The translations under genes were made by a program, and so were the position numbers. This document shows positions 30,343-38,080 of a stretch of 38,171 nt of DNA, one piece after another. The notes beneath the pieces were generated by a model. That model was given only the letters and a program-made list of their open reading frames with translations, searched no databases and had not been told where the DNA came from. This stretch comes from Cohnella lupini (GTDB lineage: Bacteria > Bacillota > Bacilli > Paenibacillales > Paenibacillaceae): assembly GCF_003386205.1 (NCBI RefSeq), contig NZ_QRDY01000033.1, positions 1-38,171 on the forward strand. Reading direction: 5' to 3'. How positions within the stretch are numbered: the first letter of the stretch is position 1; every line of letters begins with the position of its first letter.

Positions 30343-31227
30343 TCAGGATTTCAGTACGGTCACGATAACGCCGTCCGTATTGTTGCCGGATACTTCGTAA
30401 CTGCCGATAGTGGGCACGTGAAGCGTCGTATTCGAAGATACAGGAAAATAATAGACGACATACGTGCTTTTCCCTACGATCGCCGTGATCGATTTGCGCT
30501 CTTTCAAGTATTCCAAGTATTCCTCGAACGCCAAATGATTTTCTTGCATGACCGCGCTGTGCGGAAGCCCGACGTACCGGAAATGCCAAGGCTCGTTCAT
30601 GACATCGGTAACTTCTGTCTTATCCTCCGGATACCGGACGATGAACCCGTACTTCCAGGAGTTCTCCTTCAACCATTTCCCTTCCGGGGCGTCTTTCATC
30701 TGCGCGATTGTCGAACCGATGTCTAGCGCCAGTCCCAAACTATGTTCACTATGTCCCGGAAACGCCGCGACATCCGAACCCAGTTGATCGTATAGCGCTT
30801 TTTGTTCCTCGTCGTTACGGTAACCGCTGCTGATCAGAAAATGGTCGATGCCGACTTCGGCGGCATCCTTGATCATCGAAGAGAATTTTTTCGTCATATC
30901 GGGTGACAGCCTTACTTTATTGTCCAGCAAGCCGAAACCGTTCCGCAATTCCTTATGCTTATATAAGTTAACCGCTTCGGCTTCCGCATCGTTCGGCGGC
31001 ACGGCAAGTATTTCGTTCACCAGAAGCAGGTTTCCCTTGTTCACCTGGTCAGCTTCGACTTCGATCGTAAGCTCGTTTTCCGGCGGGTCATTCTCTGGCG
31101 TTGGCGTTTCCGTCGGGTACCGGTTCTCGGGTTGAATCGAACCTTTCATATCCACCGCAGCCGTGAACCGATTGTAGAACACTCCTATCAACAGCAACGT
31201 CGCGAGCAATAATAGCCACTTTCTCAT
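30343..31227 (-). CDS. D-alanyl-D-alanine carboxypeptidase, VanY/M15B family
   Basis: Start taken at the ATG at 31227, with GGAGGAAG a few bases upstream. The 294-residue protein has an N-terminal signal anchor (KWLLLLATLLLIGVFY), then a Pro/Glu/Thr-rich linker (about 30-60). The M15B zinc peptidase domain follows: FLISSGYRNDEEQ, PGHSEHSLGLALDIG (the SxHxxGxAxD zinc and catalytic motif) and NEPWHFRYVG (the last His ligand). About 60 residues after the catalytic domain form an extra beta-rich tail seen in Bacillus YodJ-type proteins. It would trim the terminal D-Ala of peptidoglycan stem peptides outside the membrane. No VanR/S-type genes are adjacent, so a resistance role is unlikely. Confidence 0.93.
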   Translation of the reverse strand: MRKWLLLLATLLLIGVFYNRFTAAVDMKGSIQPENRYPTETPTPENDPPENELTIEVEADQVNKGNLLLVNEILAVPPNDAEAEAVNLYKHKELRNGFGLLDNKVRLSPDMTKKFSSMIKDAAEVGIDHFLISSGYRNDEEQKALYDQLGSDVAAFPGHSEHSLGLALDIGSTIAQMKDAPEGKWLKENSWKYGFIVRYPEDKTEVTDVMNEPWHFRYVGLPHSAVMQENHLAFEEYLEYLKERKSITAIVGKSTYVVYYFPVSSNTTLHVPTIGSYEVSGNNTDGVIVTVLKS

Positions 31228-31378
31228 TTCTTGCTTCCTCCTCATTCTCTCTTTCTCTAAGGTAAAGAAAAGAAGTTAAGAAAAAGCGGCAGAAGTTCTT
31301 AAAGTTTTATTAAAAATCTTACTTAAAAACTCCATATCTGCTTCACTACAGAATAGAGTACCGGATCTGCGACGATAA

Positions 31379-31410
31379 AGCCTCCAGATCATAATGATGA
31401 TCTGAAGGCT
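31379..31410 (-). terminator. Terminator of the collagen-like gene (distal hairpin)
   Basis: AGCCTCCAGATCAT (31379-31392) and ATGATCTGAAGGCT (31397-31410) pair with one mismatch and a 4-nt loop. On the minus strand TTTATCG follows. Confidence 0.7.
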
Positions 31411-31414
31411 CTCC

Positions 31415-31444
31415 CCGCCACGGCTTTGTTCAATGACGTGGCGG
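31415..31444 (-). terminator. First hairpin after the collagen-like gene
   Basis: CCGCCACG (31415-31422) and CGTGGCGG (31437-31444) form a perfect 8-bp GC-rich stem 16 nt after the stop codon. There is no T run, so it may act with the next hairpin as a tandem terminator or protect the transcript end. Confidence 0.5.
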
Positions 31445-31459
31445 TAGCCGTAATCCCTT

Positions 31460-32398
31460 TTATCCGATCTGCATAATAACAAGGTGTGCGGAATCCGGTC
31501 TTGTTCCTCCAGCTAATGGAGTGATTGTGAGTGCCGCGGCATTACCGGCAGGATTTCGAACTGTGATGACCGAATTGATGGTCGTTGTCTGTACGAGTGC
31601 CATTCCTACTATTTGAGAAGTTCCTGTTGCGCGCCCGACTACCGTATAGGCCAGGTCAGCGCCATTTAGCGTTAATAACAGTTGACCGGCTTCGTTTACA
31701 TTCACCTGAAATAAAACTTGATATGTGCCAATTGCGGCCAAGTTAAACGAGCTCGCATTCAGGCGGGTAATTGCTGTCCCGCTAATTGGACCATCTTGCG
31801 GAAAACTTACGTCCGTATTGGGAGCAACGGTTGCTGCGTTATCAGGAGGCATCAAGGCAAAAAAGTCCGCAAAGCCTATTACTCCACCTACCGGACCTGC
31901 TGGACCTGCTGGTCCTGCTGGACCTGCCAGTCCGGCTGCGCCAATTGCTCCTGCAAGTCCTTCTAATCCTTGAGGTCCAAGCGCTCCTGCTAGTCCTTGC
32001 GGTCCAAGTGCACCAATCGCTCCAGCAATTCCCGCTGCTCCTGCGGTTCCAAGCGCTCCGGCTAGCCCTTGAGGTCCAAGTGAGCCAATCGCTCCTACAA
32101 GTCCTACAAGTCCTTGGGTTCCAAGCGCTCCTGCAATTCCTTGGGGTCCAAGAGAACCAATTGCTCCCACGATCCCTGCTAATCCTCTGGGCCCGAGTAC
32201 TGCTGCAACTCCTTGAGGTCCAGCATCTGTAATTGCTCCCGCAAGTCCTCGAAGTAATTGCCGTCCTGTAGGCGGTGGACATCTTTTACAAATTATCTTT
32301 TTAATTACTCGAGTACGCCGTTTCTTTTTTTTGCGTTTTGGAGGGCACACAATTATGGTTTTCTTCTTACAACGTTTTTTTATATCGAGACAACCCAA
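31460..32398 (-). CDS. Collagen-like (Gly-X-Y) surface or spore protein with polybasic N-terminus
   Basis: Start placed at the TTG at 32398, with GGGAGG 8 nt upstream; a GTG at 32407 overlaps that site. The 312-residue protein has three parts. Residues 1-45 are Lys/Arg-rich with five cysteines (KKKTIIVCPPKRKKKKRRTR and similar). About 55-175 is a collagen-like region with roughly 34 uninterrupted Gly-X-Y triplets. The last 135 residues form a beta-rich domain resembling the BclA/TNF-like C-terminus (FNLAAIGTYQVLFQVNVNEAGQLLLTLNG, ending SAHLVIMQIG). Such proteins form trimeric filaments on spores or cells. No signal peptide or LPXTG is seen; placement on the spore surface is inferred. Confidence 0.82.
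   Translation of the reverse strand: MGCLDIKKRCKKKTIIVCPPKRKKKKRRTRVIKKIICKRCPPPTGRQLLRGLAGAITDAGPQGVAAVLGPRGLAGIVGAIGSLGPQGIAGALGTQGLVGLVGAIGSLGPQGLAGALGTAGAAGIAGAIGALGPQGLAGALGPQGLEGLAGAIGAAGLAGPAGPAGPAGPVGGVIGFADFFALMPPDNAATVAPNTDVSFPQDGPISGTAITRLNASSFNLAAIGTYQVLFQVNVNEAGQLLLTLNGADLAYTVVGRATGTSQIVGMALVQTTTINSVITVRNPAGNAAALTITPLAGGTRPDSAHLVIMQIG
31889..32176 (-). repeat. 72-bp coding repeat in the collagen-like region
   Basis: Within the triplet region a 24-residue unit (eight Gly-X-Y triplets) recurs. Three good copies contain GAIG[S/A]LGPQG followed by AGALG, and a fourth diverged copy ends in four GP[A/V] triplets. The repeat is therefore longer than the triplet period and probably expands and contracts by slippage. 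Confidence 0.8.
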
Positions 32399-32637
32399 CC
32401 AAGACACCTCCCTATTAAGATTGTTCAGTGTACGTGAATCGATTTATTAGGCATGGACTAATAGCCTGCTATCGACTAGACTAAAAACTATTTTTAGAAA
32501 AATGGGTTTATGCTAGGGTAGAGTTATACTACAAAATCAACACCTTTCAGTTAACGCCGAGCTTAAAGAATGAACACGGAGCCAGATCGCCCTGATCCCT
32601 ATTTTCGGCGGTATAGAGCTATCAGCCATATAATTTA

Positions 32638-32694
32638 ACTATAGTACGGCATAGTAATAATGTGTTTCCGATCTTAAATTCCCGACCCTATACT
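32638..32694 (+). promoter_or_regulatory. Probable metE promoter with inverted repeat
   Basis: A perfect -10 (TATACT, 32689-32694) lies 17 nt after a poor -35 (TTCCGA, 32666-32671). ACTAT and ATAGT (32638-32655) form an inverted repeat with an 8-nt centre, about 55 bp upstream of the predicted start. This is where a LysR-type activator would sit. No S-box or T-box leader is visible between 32399 and 32725. Confidence 0.45.
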
Positions 32695-32725
32695 GAAGTT
32701 AATTGAAAACAGGGGGTTGCATAAA

Positions 32726-34996
32726 TTGAAAACATCCATCATCGGTTATCCTAGAGTTGGCGCATTAAGGGAACTCAAGTTCGCATCCGAGAAATATTTT
32801 AAAGGCGGAATCTCTCTGGATGAGTTAGATCAAATAGGCGCAGACTTGAGAGCCTCCCACTGGAAGATCCAACAAGAGAATGAAATCGATTATATCCCGT
32901 CAAATGATTTCTCCTTCTATGACGGCTTACTCGATACGGCATATTTGTTCAATATCGTTCCTGATCGTTATCAAGCGTTAGCCCTTAACCCTTTTGAGAC
33001 GTATTTCGCTATGGCTAGAGGTTATCAAGGCGAGCAAGGCGACGTTAAAGCATTAGCGATGAAAAAATGGTTTAATACGAATTATCATTACATGGTACCC
33101 GAGATCGGCGATTCGACTAACATTCAATTAAAAGGAACGAAGCTATTCGATGAATTCTTGGAGGCTAAGTTGCTTAATATCCCTACGAAACCCGTAATAA
33201 CGGGCGCCTTTACGTTGCTCAAACTTGCCAAATATACGGGTACCAAGAGAGTAGACGACTATATACTTGAAACGGCAGACGCTTACGCGGCAGTGCTCGG
33301 AAAGCTTAACGAACTCGGCGCGGCTTGGGTACAGCTAGATGAACCGATATTAGTCACGGATTTAACCCCGGAAGACCTTGTGCTGTTCGAGAAGCTGTAT
33401 GCCCGTATTCTATCGGCTAAAGGAAATGTGAAAGTTCTCGTTCAGACGTACTTCGGAGACGTTCGCGATGGCTATCAAGCGCTTCAAGCGCTTCCTTTCG
33501 ATGGGATTGGAATCGATTTTGTCGAGGGTAAGCAGTCATTGGAGCTTGTACGGAACCACGGGTTCGCGGATGATAAAGTCTTGTTTGCTGGACTCATAAA
33601 CGGTAAAAACATTTGGAAAAACAATTATAAGAACACGCTCGCGGTAATTGATGAACTAAGCGGTGCGGCAAAGCAAGTGGTGCTAAGCTCCTCATGCTCG
33701 CTTCTGCACGTACCCTACTCGCTGGAGCACGAAGCCAAGCTACCGGAAGAGGTTAAACGCCATTTTGCTTTCGCGGAGGAGAAGCTTCGGGAATTCGCAG
33801 TGCTCAAAGCGATTGCTTCGCACTCCGATACTTATTCATCACCGCTATATCTGCGTAACGAGCAACTATTTAGCCGAGCCAGGTTTACGAATAACAAGGC
33901 GGTGCAAGCCCGGGCGGAAGCGTTGACGGAAGCCGACTTCACGAGACTGCCAGCATTCTCGGAGCGGGAAGCGATTCAGAAGTCCAAATTTAACTTGCAG
34001 CCGTTGCCCACGACAACGATCGGATCGTTTCCTCAGACGGCCGAGGTTCGGGCGAATCGCTTTTCCTTTAAGAAAGGCGCCATCACCGAGGAGCAATACA
34101 AACAGTTCAACTTTAATAAAATCGCGGAATGTATTGTTCTGCAAGAAGAGATTGGCCTGGATGTTCTCGTCCACGGCGAATACGAGCGCAACGATATGGT
34201 CGAATACTTCGGCGAATGCCTAGACGGTTTTATTTTCACGGAGAACGCTTGGGTACAATCCTATGGAACGAGATGCGTAAAACCGCCGATCGTATGGGGA
34301 GACATTAGTCGTTCCAAGCCGATGACCGTCGAATATTCCGCCTATGCCAAGGGCTTGACCAGTAAACCTGTTAAAGGAATGTTGACCGGTCCGGTAACGA
34401 TACTTAACTGGTCCTTCCCCCGCGAGGATATTAGCCTGAAGGATAGCGCTCTTCAGATCGCGCTGGCGATCAGGGACGAAGTATTGGATTTGGAAGCGAA
34501 TCGCATTGAAATCATTCAAATCGACGAAGCAGCCTTAAGAGAAAAGCTGCCATTGCGAAAGTCGGATTGGCAGAACGAATATTTAAGCTGGGCGATCCCC
34601 GCGTTCCGATTGGTGCATAGCGGCGTATTGGCCGACACACAAATTCATACCCATATGTGCTACAGCCAGTTTAGCGATATTATCCGAGATATCGATGCCA
34701 TGGATGCCGACGTTATTACGTTCGAAGCTTCCAGATCGGATCTTGCCATTATCGACGCCATTAACGAATGCGGATTTCAGACGGAGGTCGGTCCGGGGGT
34801 TTACGATATTCATTCCCCTCGTATTCCGAGCGTGGAGGAAATCAAACAAGGACTGTATCGTATGCTGGATAAAATCGATCCGGCCAAGCTTTGGGTCAAT
34901 CCGGATTGCGGATTGAAAACCCGCGGCGATGCGGAAACTTGGACGAGTCTAAGACATTTGGTACAGGCTGCCAAAGAAGTCCGGGCGACGCTGTAA
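32726..34996 (+). CDS. metE: Cobalamin-independent methionine synthase
   Basis: Start chosen at the TTG at 32726, with AGGGGG 9 nt upstream; the TTG at 32717 touches that site. The 756-residue length is normal for MetE (5-methyltetrahydropteroyltriglutamate-homocysteine methyltransferase), which makes methionine in the cytoplasm. The N-terminal barrel has the folate-binding start KTSIIGYPRVGALRELKFASEKY. The C-terminal catalytic barrel begins at TTTIGSFPQTAEVR and contains QIDEAALREKLPLR, THMCYSQFSDI (zinc His and Cys) and NPDCGLKTR (zinc Cys). All catalytic motifs are intact. The gene is alone on its strand and convergent with a LysR gene. Confidence 0.97.
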   Translation: MKTSIIGYPRVGALRELKFASEKYFKGGISLDELDQIGADLRASHWKIQQENEIDYIPSNDFSFYDGLLDTAYLFNIVPDRYQALALNPFETYFAMARGYQGEQGDVKALAMKKWFNTNYHYMVPEIGDSTNIQLKGTKLFDEFLEAKLLNIPTKPVITGAFTLLKLAKYTGTKRVDDYILETADAYAAVLGKLNELGAAWVQLDEPILVTDLTPEDLVLFEKLYARILSAKGNVKVLVQTYFGDVRDGYQALQALPFDGIGIDFVEGKQSLELVRNHGFADDKVLFAGLINGKNIWKNNYKNTLAVIDELSGAAKQVVLSSSCSLLHVPYSLEHEAKLPEEVKRHFAFAEEKLREFAVLKAIASHSDTYSSPLYLRNEQLFSRARFTNNKAVQARAEALTEADFTRLPAFSEREAIQKSKFNLQPLPTTTIGSFPQTAEVRANRFSFKKGAITEEQYKQFNFNKIAECIVLQEEIGLDVLVHGEYERNDMVEYFGECLDGFIFTENAWVQSYGTRCVKPPIVWGDISRSKPMTVEYSAYAKGLTSKPVKGMLTGPVTILNWSFPREDISLKDSALQIALAIRDEVLDLEANRIEIIQIDEAALREKLPLRKSDWQNEYLSWAIPAFRLVHSGVLADTQIHTHMCYSQFSDIIRDIDAMDADVITFEASRSDLAIIDAINECGFQTEVGPGVYDIHSPRIPSVEEIKQGLYRMLDKIDPAKLWVNPDCGLKTRGDAETWTSLRHLVQAAKEVRATL

Positions 34997-35008
34997 TATA
35001 GTAAATGA

Positions 35009-35040
35009 AAGAGGATGAGCTCATTATGGCTCATCCTCTT
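35009..35040. terminator. Shared hairpin between converging metE and LysR genes
   Basis: Perfect 12-bp arms (35009-35020 and 35029-35040) with an 8-nt loop. The right arm codes for the last residues of the LysR protein. T tails are short on both strands. Confidence 0.7.
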
Positions 35041-35962
35041 GGTTGATAATGGGATACCCAAAATCCGCAATAACGCTCTTTAGTTTTATTACGTATTCGG
35101 ACGCAAGTAAGCTTAAATTGACGTTGTCGTTCGTGATATATCCAATCCTCATATTATCATTGGTTCGCAAGCGAACGGATGTAATTTGATCGCCATTCAA
35201 GTCTTTATTCAGCACGCCGGAACTAATCGTATATCCATTTAGACCAATCAATAGATTAAATAGAGTCGCGCGGTCGCTGACCCGTATTTTTTTCTTTTGC
35301 GTTCTTGTGCTCAAGATTTCCTCGGAAAAGTAAAATGAATTGTACTCGCCTTGTTCAAAAGCGAGGCACGGGTACTCGTCAAGGTCCTCTACTTCCACTA
35401 TCGTTCTTTCGGCTAGCGGATGAGAGGAACTGATAAAGACGTGCGGTTCGGCCACGAAAAGCAATTGAAATCGAAGATCGTTTTCTTTAAGTATTTTCTC
35501 GATTACCTTCTGATTGAAATCGTTGAGATATAGAATGCCCAGTTCGCTTCGCATGTGCCTCACGTCTTCGATGATTTCATAGGTTCTCGTTTCACGTAGC
35601 GTACATTCATACTCGTTCGCGTTCAAGTCCTTCAGCAAGCTAACGAACGCTTGTACGGCAAAAGCATAATGCTGCGTAGAAATAGAGCACAGCTTTTTGG
35701 AAGGCTGCTTATTCATATATCTGTGCTCTAGAAGCTCGGCTTGTTCAACGACTTGCCTGGCATAAGACAGAAATTCAGCCCCATCGTTCGAGAGCGTAGT
35801 CCCCTTCGACGAACGCAAAAATATGTCGACTCCGATTTCCTTTTCTAAATCCTTCACCGCACTCGATAGGCTGGGTTGAGAAATATAAAGTTGCTTTGCC
35901 GCTTCGCTTACGGAACCGCAGTTCACGATAGTCAAAATGTATTTTAATTGCTGCAGCGTCAT
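35024..35962 (-). CDS. LysR-family transcriptional regulator
   Basis: Start placed at the ATG at 35962 (MTLQQLKYILTIV), where LysR proteins normally begin; ATGs at 35983 and 35989 are in frame. The 312-residue protein has the winged HTH SVSEAAKQLYISQPSLSSAVKDLEKEIGVDIFLRSSKGT (about 18-56). A periplasmic-binding-like effector domain of about 220 residues follows. MTLQQLKYIL with QPSLSSAV resembles the CysL/CbbR-like branch used for sulfur and carbon genes. It converges on metE and shares a hairpin with it. Whether it regulates metE, the aldolase or something else cannot be decided from position. Confidence 0.92.
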   Translation of the reverse strand: MTLQQLKYILTIVNCGSVSEAAKQLYISQPSLSSAVKDLEKEIGVDIFLRSSKGTTLSNDGAEFLSYARQVVEQAELLEHRYMNKQPSKKLCSISTQHYAFAVQAFVSLLKDLNANEYECTLRETRTYEIIEDVRHMRSELGILYLNDFNQKVIEKILKENDLRFQLLFVAEPHVFISSSHPLAERTIVEVEDLDEYPCLAFEQGEYNSFYFSEEILSTRTQKKKIRVSDRATLFNLLIGLNGYTISSGVLNKDLNGDQITSVRLRTNDNMRIGYITNDNVNLSLLASEYVIKLKSVIADFGYPIINQEDEP

Positions 35963-36139
35963 TTTTCCCGTCACCGCCTCCATCAACATCCTCAAGATTA
36001 TGGCTCATTCAGTCTAATATATCATACATTGATGGTTGCCTTGTTGTTGGGATTTGAGCCATGATCGCCAGTACATCTTCCGATAAAATATTCGCTTTCC
36101 AACTGAAGTATCCTCTATTTCCCAATGTTGTTCCGCAGT

Positions 36140-36180
36140 AAAAAGGAGCAGATTCGCGCATAGGCGATCTGCTCCTTTTT
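36140..36180. terminator. Strong bidirectional terminator after the aldolase gene
   Basis: AAAAAGGAGCAGAT (36140-36153) and ATCTGCTCCTTTTT (36167-36180) pair over 14 bp with CGC/GCG inside. It abuts the aldolase stop codon. The minus-strand T run is clear. Confidence 0.9.
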
Positions 36181-37068
36181 TTAGCTGATGGACGCGGCGT
36201 ATATCGACCTAACCGAGCGAGAAAGCGTATCATCGAATTGTTGTTTCGTTTGCTGTGCCGTTAATCCTTCCGATAACGCGCGGGAGAAGCTCGCGATCAA
36301 GCCGCGATTGCGGGACAGCTTCTCATTCGCCTCCCTTTGCTCGTATCCGCCGGACAATGCGACCACGCGAAGGACGTGCGGATCATTGATTAACTCGACG
36401 TAAAAGTCGTCTATGGAAGGCAACGACAGCTTCAACATCACTTTAGCGTCTTGACTTAAGCCGGATAAGTGCTCGAGGAGCATATCTTTTAACAGCTCTT
36501 CCGATTTCGCTTTGTCCGGGCTATGAATGTCCACTTCAGGTTCAATTATCGGCACGAGACCATAAGATAATATTCGCTTGCCGATTTCGAATTGCTGGGC
36601 AACGATTTGTTCGATGCCTGTTACGTTAGCTTCTTTAATGACCGAGCGCATTTTCGTTCCGAAAATATTTTTCGCGTTCGCTCTCTCCAACCGATTTTCC
36701 AAGCCCGCAATCGGCTTTAACAGTTGTACGCCGTTTTCGAGTCCGGCAAGTCCGTCGTCGATCTTCAGAAAAGGAACGATGCCTTTCTCATCCCATAAAT
36801 AATCCGCTGTGAACCGATCCTCGATCGTGCGGTCCATCGTGTTCTCGAACAAGATCGCGCCTAAGATGTACTCGGAATCGAACGCGGGGCTCGTGATGAT
36901 ACGCGTTCGCATTTCGTGCACGCGCGTAAACATCTCATCCTCGTTCGAATAGGCGCTTTCGTCAATGCCGTACTGCAACAGCGCTTTCGGCGTGCTTCCG
37001 CCGCTTTGGTCCAAGGCGGCAATAAATCCTTTTCCCGTCTGGATCCGATTCAATTGCTTCGTATTCAT
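36181..37068 (-). CDS. Class I fructose-bisphosphate aldolase
   Basis: Start at 37068 (MNTKQLNRIQTGKGF): AAAGGAG lies 8 nt upstream, and the longer upstream in-frame stretch reads inside dinB. The 295-residue length equals that of staphylococcal class I aldolase. Motifs: FIAALDQSGGSTPKALLQYGI near the N-terminus, FLKIDDGL, IIEPEVDIHSPDK, VMLKLSLPS with the Schiff-base Lys candidate, and ALSGGYEQREANEKLSRN. It cleaves fructose 1,6-bisphosphate without a metal, for glycolysis or gluconeogenesis. Its ATG overlaps the dinB stop (ATGA at 37065-37068), an unusual pairing. Bacilli usually rely on the class II enzyme, so this may be a second, condition-specific aldolase. Confidence 0.95.
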   Translation of the reverse strand: MNTKQLNRIQTGKGFIAALDQSGGSTPKALLQYGIDESAYSNEDEMFTRVHEMRTRIITSPAFDSEYILGAILFENTMDRTIEDRFTADYLWDEKGIVPFLKIDDGLAGLENGVQLLKPIAGLENRLERANAKNIFGTKMRSVIKEANVTGIEQIVAQQFEIGKRILSYGLVPIIEPEVDIHSPDKAKSEELLKDMLLEHLSGLSQDAKVMLKLSLPSIDDFYVELINDPHVLRVVALSGGYEQREANEKLSRNRGLIASFSRALSEGLTAQQTKQQFDDTLSRSVRSIYAASIS

Positions 37069-37565
37069 ATTCCGCTCTCCTTTATTTTCTTCTCGAATAA
37101 TCCTCTGCCAATCAAGTTTGCAGTAACCGGTTTCTTTCCGATTTCCCGTGACCATATAGACAATTGACCGATATGATGGATCTCGTGGGCGATCACGTGC
37201 CGCATTACTTCTCCGTATTTATGGGCTTCCCGTTCTCCTTCATCCGTGATATCAATCATAATGCGTTCTTCCAGATTATCATTCCAATCATAAATAAATG
37301 GAGCGAGTTCCACGTGGCATCGGGCGGAAAAATCCTTTATTTGCCGTAAACTGGCCATTTCCTCGAACGGAGGGATTTCAATCGCTTTTTCTTGAATTCC
37401 ACCGCATATCCAGCCATACTCGACTGCCACAATGTGATACAGCGTGGGTAATATGTATCCTATGCCGCCGGTGCGTTTTCTAAACAACTCTTCCACGCTC
37501 ACCGTATCGCACCAGTCGAACCAGTCCTTGCGAACTTGCCAGTTATACTCGAATAGTTTCAACAT
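37065..37565 (-). CDS. DinB-family metal-binding four-helix protein
   Basis: The 166-residue protein is a DinB/YfiT-like four-helix bundle. The start MLKLFEYNWQVRKDWFDWCDTV matches the first helix. The metal site is formed by His in YHIVAVEYGW and the HEIHHIGQLSIWSREIG motif in the last helix. Family members include thiol transferases and DNA-damage-induced proteins without known activity. AGGAGG lies 8 nt before the ATG. Its stop overlaps the start of the class I aldolase gene, so the two proteins are made from one message. No functional link between them is known. Confidence 0.9.
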   Translation of the reverse strand: MLKLFEYNWQVRKDWFDWCDTVSVEELFRKRTGGIGYILPTLYHIVAVEYGWICGGIQEKAIEIPPFEEMASLRQIKDFSARCHVELAPFIYDWNDNLEERIMIDITDEGEREAHKYGEVMRHVIAHEIHHIGQLSIWSREIGKKPVTANLIGRGLFEKKIKESGI

Positions 37566-37660
37566 GCATGCAGCCTCCTGTAATAATCAGCTTTGTTTCT
37601 CCTAACTTGATTCGCGATTTAACCTTGCACTCCTGCCCGTTATTACGAAAAACAATCAAA

Positions 37661-37687
37661 GACGACCCTACAAGTCGTAAGGTCGTC
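37661..37687 (-). terminator. Terminator after the DUF2892 gene
   Basis: GACGACC (37661-37667) pairs with GGTCGTC (37681-37687), with CCT/AGG-type pairing inside. On the minus strand TTTGATTGTTTTT follows. Confidence 0.65.
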
Positions 37688-37758
37688 AACAGATAATTAG
37701 GCTGCGAGTAGGCGGTCGTCATATGATCGCCGTTACCGGTAATGAGACGGGCTACTGC

Positions 37759-37950
37759 TTATCTGATTCTACAAGTATTGCGGCCCAGCAATTTATTGAT
37801 GCCGCATCTTTGCGACAAGCCGGTAATCAAAAGCGGAAGAGCGATCAGCCCCGATAATTTCCAATAGTCGGGCAATACGAAAAACAAAGATAAAAGGGCG
37901 ATTCCTATTATAATACGAACGGCGCGGTCGGTACCTCCGACGTTTTTCAT
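37759..37950 (-). CDS. DUF2892 (YgaP-like) small membrane protein
   Basis: This 63-residue protein matches DUF2892: the start KNVGGTDRAVRIIIGIALLSLFFV, then a second hydrophobic stretch GLIALPLLITGLSQRCGINKLLG, and a conserved cysteine pair (RCGINKLLGRNTC). The family forms two-helix membrane proteins, sometimes fused to rhodanese domains as in YgaP. AAGGGAG lies 9 nt before the ATG and a TATACT box lies further up. It stands alone with its own terminator. Function unknown, possibly sulfur-related by analogy with YgaP. Confidence 0.85.
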   Translation of the reverse strand: MKNVGGTDRAVRIIIGIALLSLFFVLPDYWKLSGLIALPLLITGLSQRCGINKLLGRNTCRIR

Positions 37951-38080
37951 GATTCATTTCTCCCTTCAAGTATAAAAAGTTTATTTGTGCTTCCCACAGT
38001 TACCATAATATCAGGCTCGCCGACTTCCAAACCGTAACTTTGTCACATAACCGTGATACCGAATACAAAATCGGACAATT

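Noticed and set aside
30343..31227. VanY as part of a vancomycin resistance cluster
   Set aside because: No vanHAX or VanR/S genes are nearby. The protein fits a housekeeping M15B carboxypeptidase.
31889..32176. CRISPR-like regular repeats
   Set aside because: The 72-bp period is coding collagen-like repeat with no unique spacers between copies.
31718..32232. Plus-strand open frames rich in Pro/Ala/Gly or Cys/Trp across the collagen-like gene
   Set aside because: They are reading-frame echoes of the Gly-X-Y repeats.
32408..32725. Possible SAM riboswitch or T-box before metE
   Set aside because: No S-box core, T-box sequence or leader terminator was found. Only a promoter-like region and an inverted repeat are visible.
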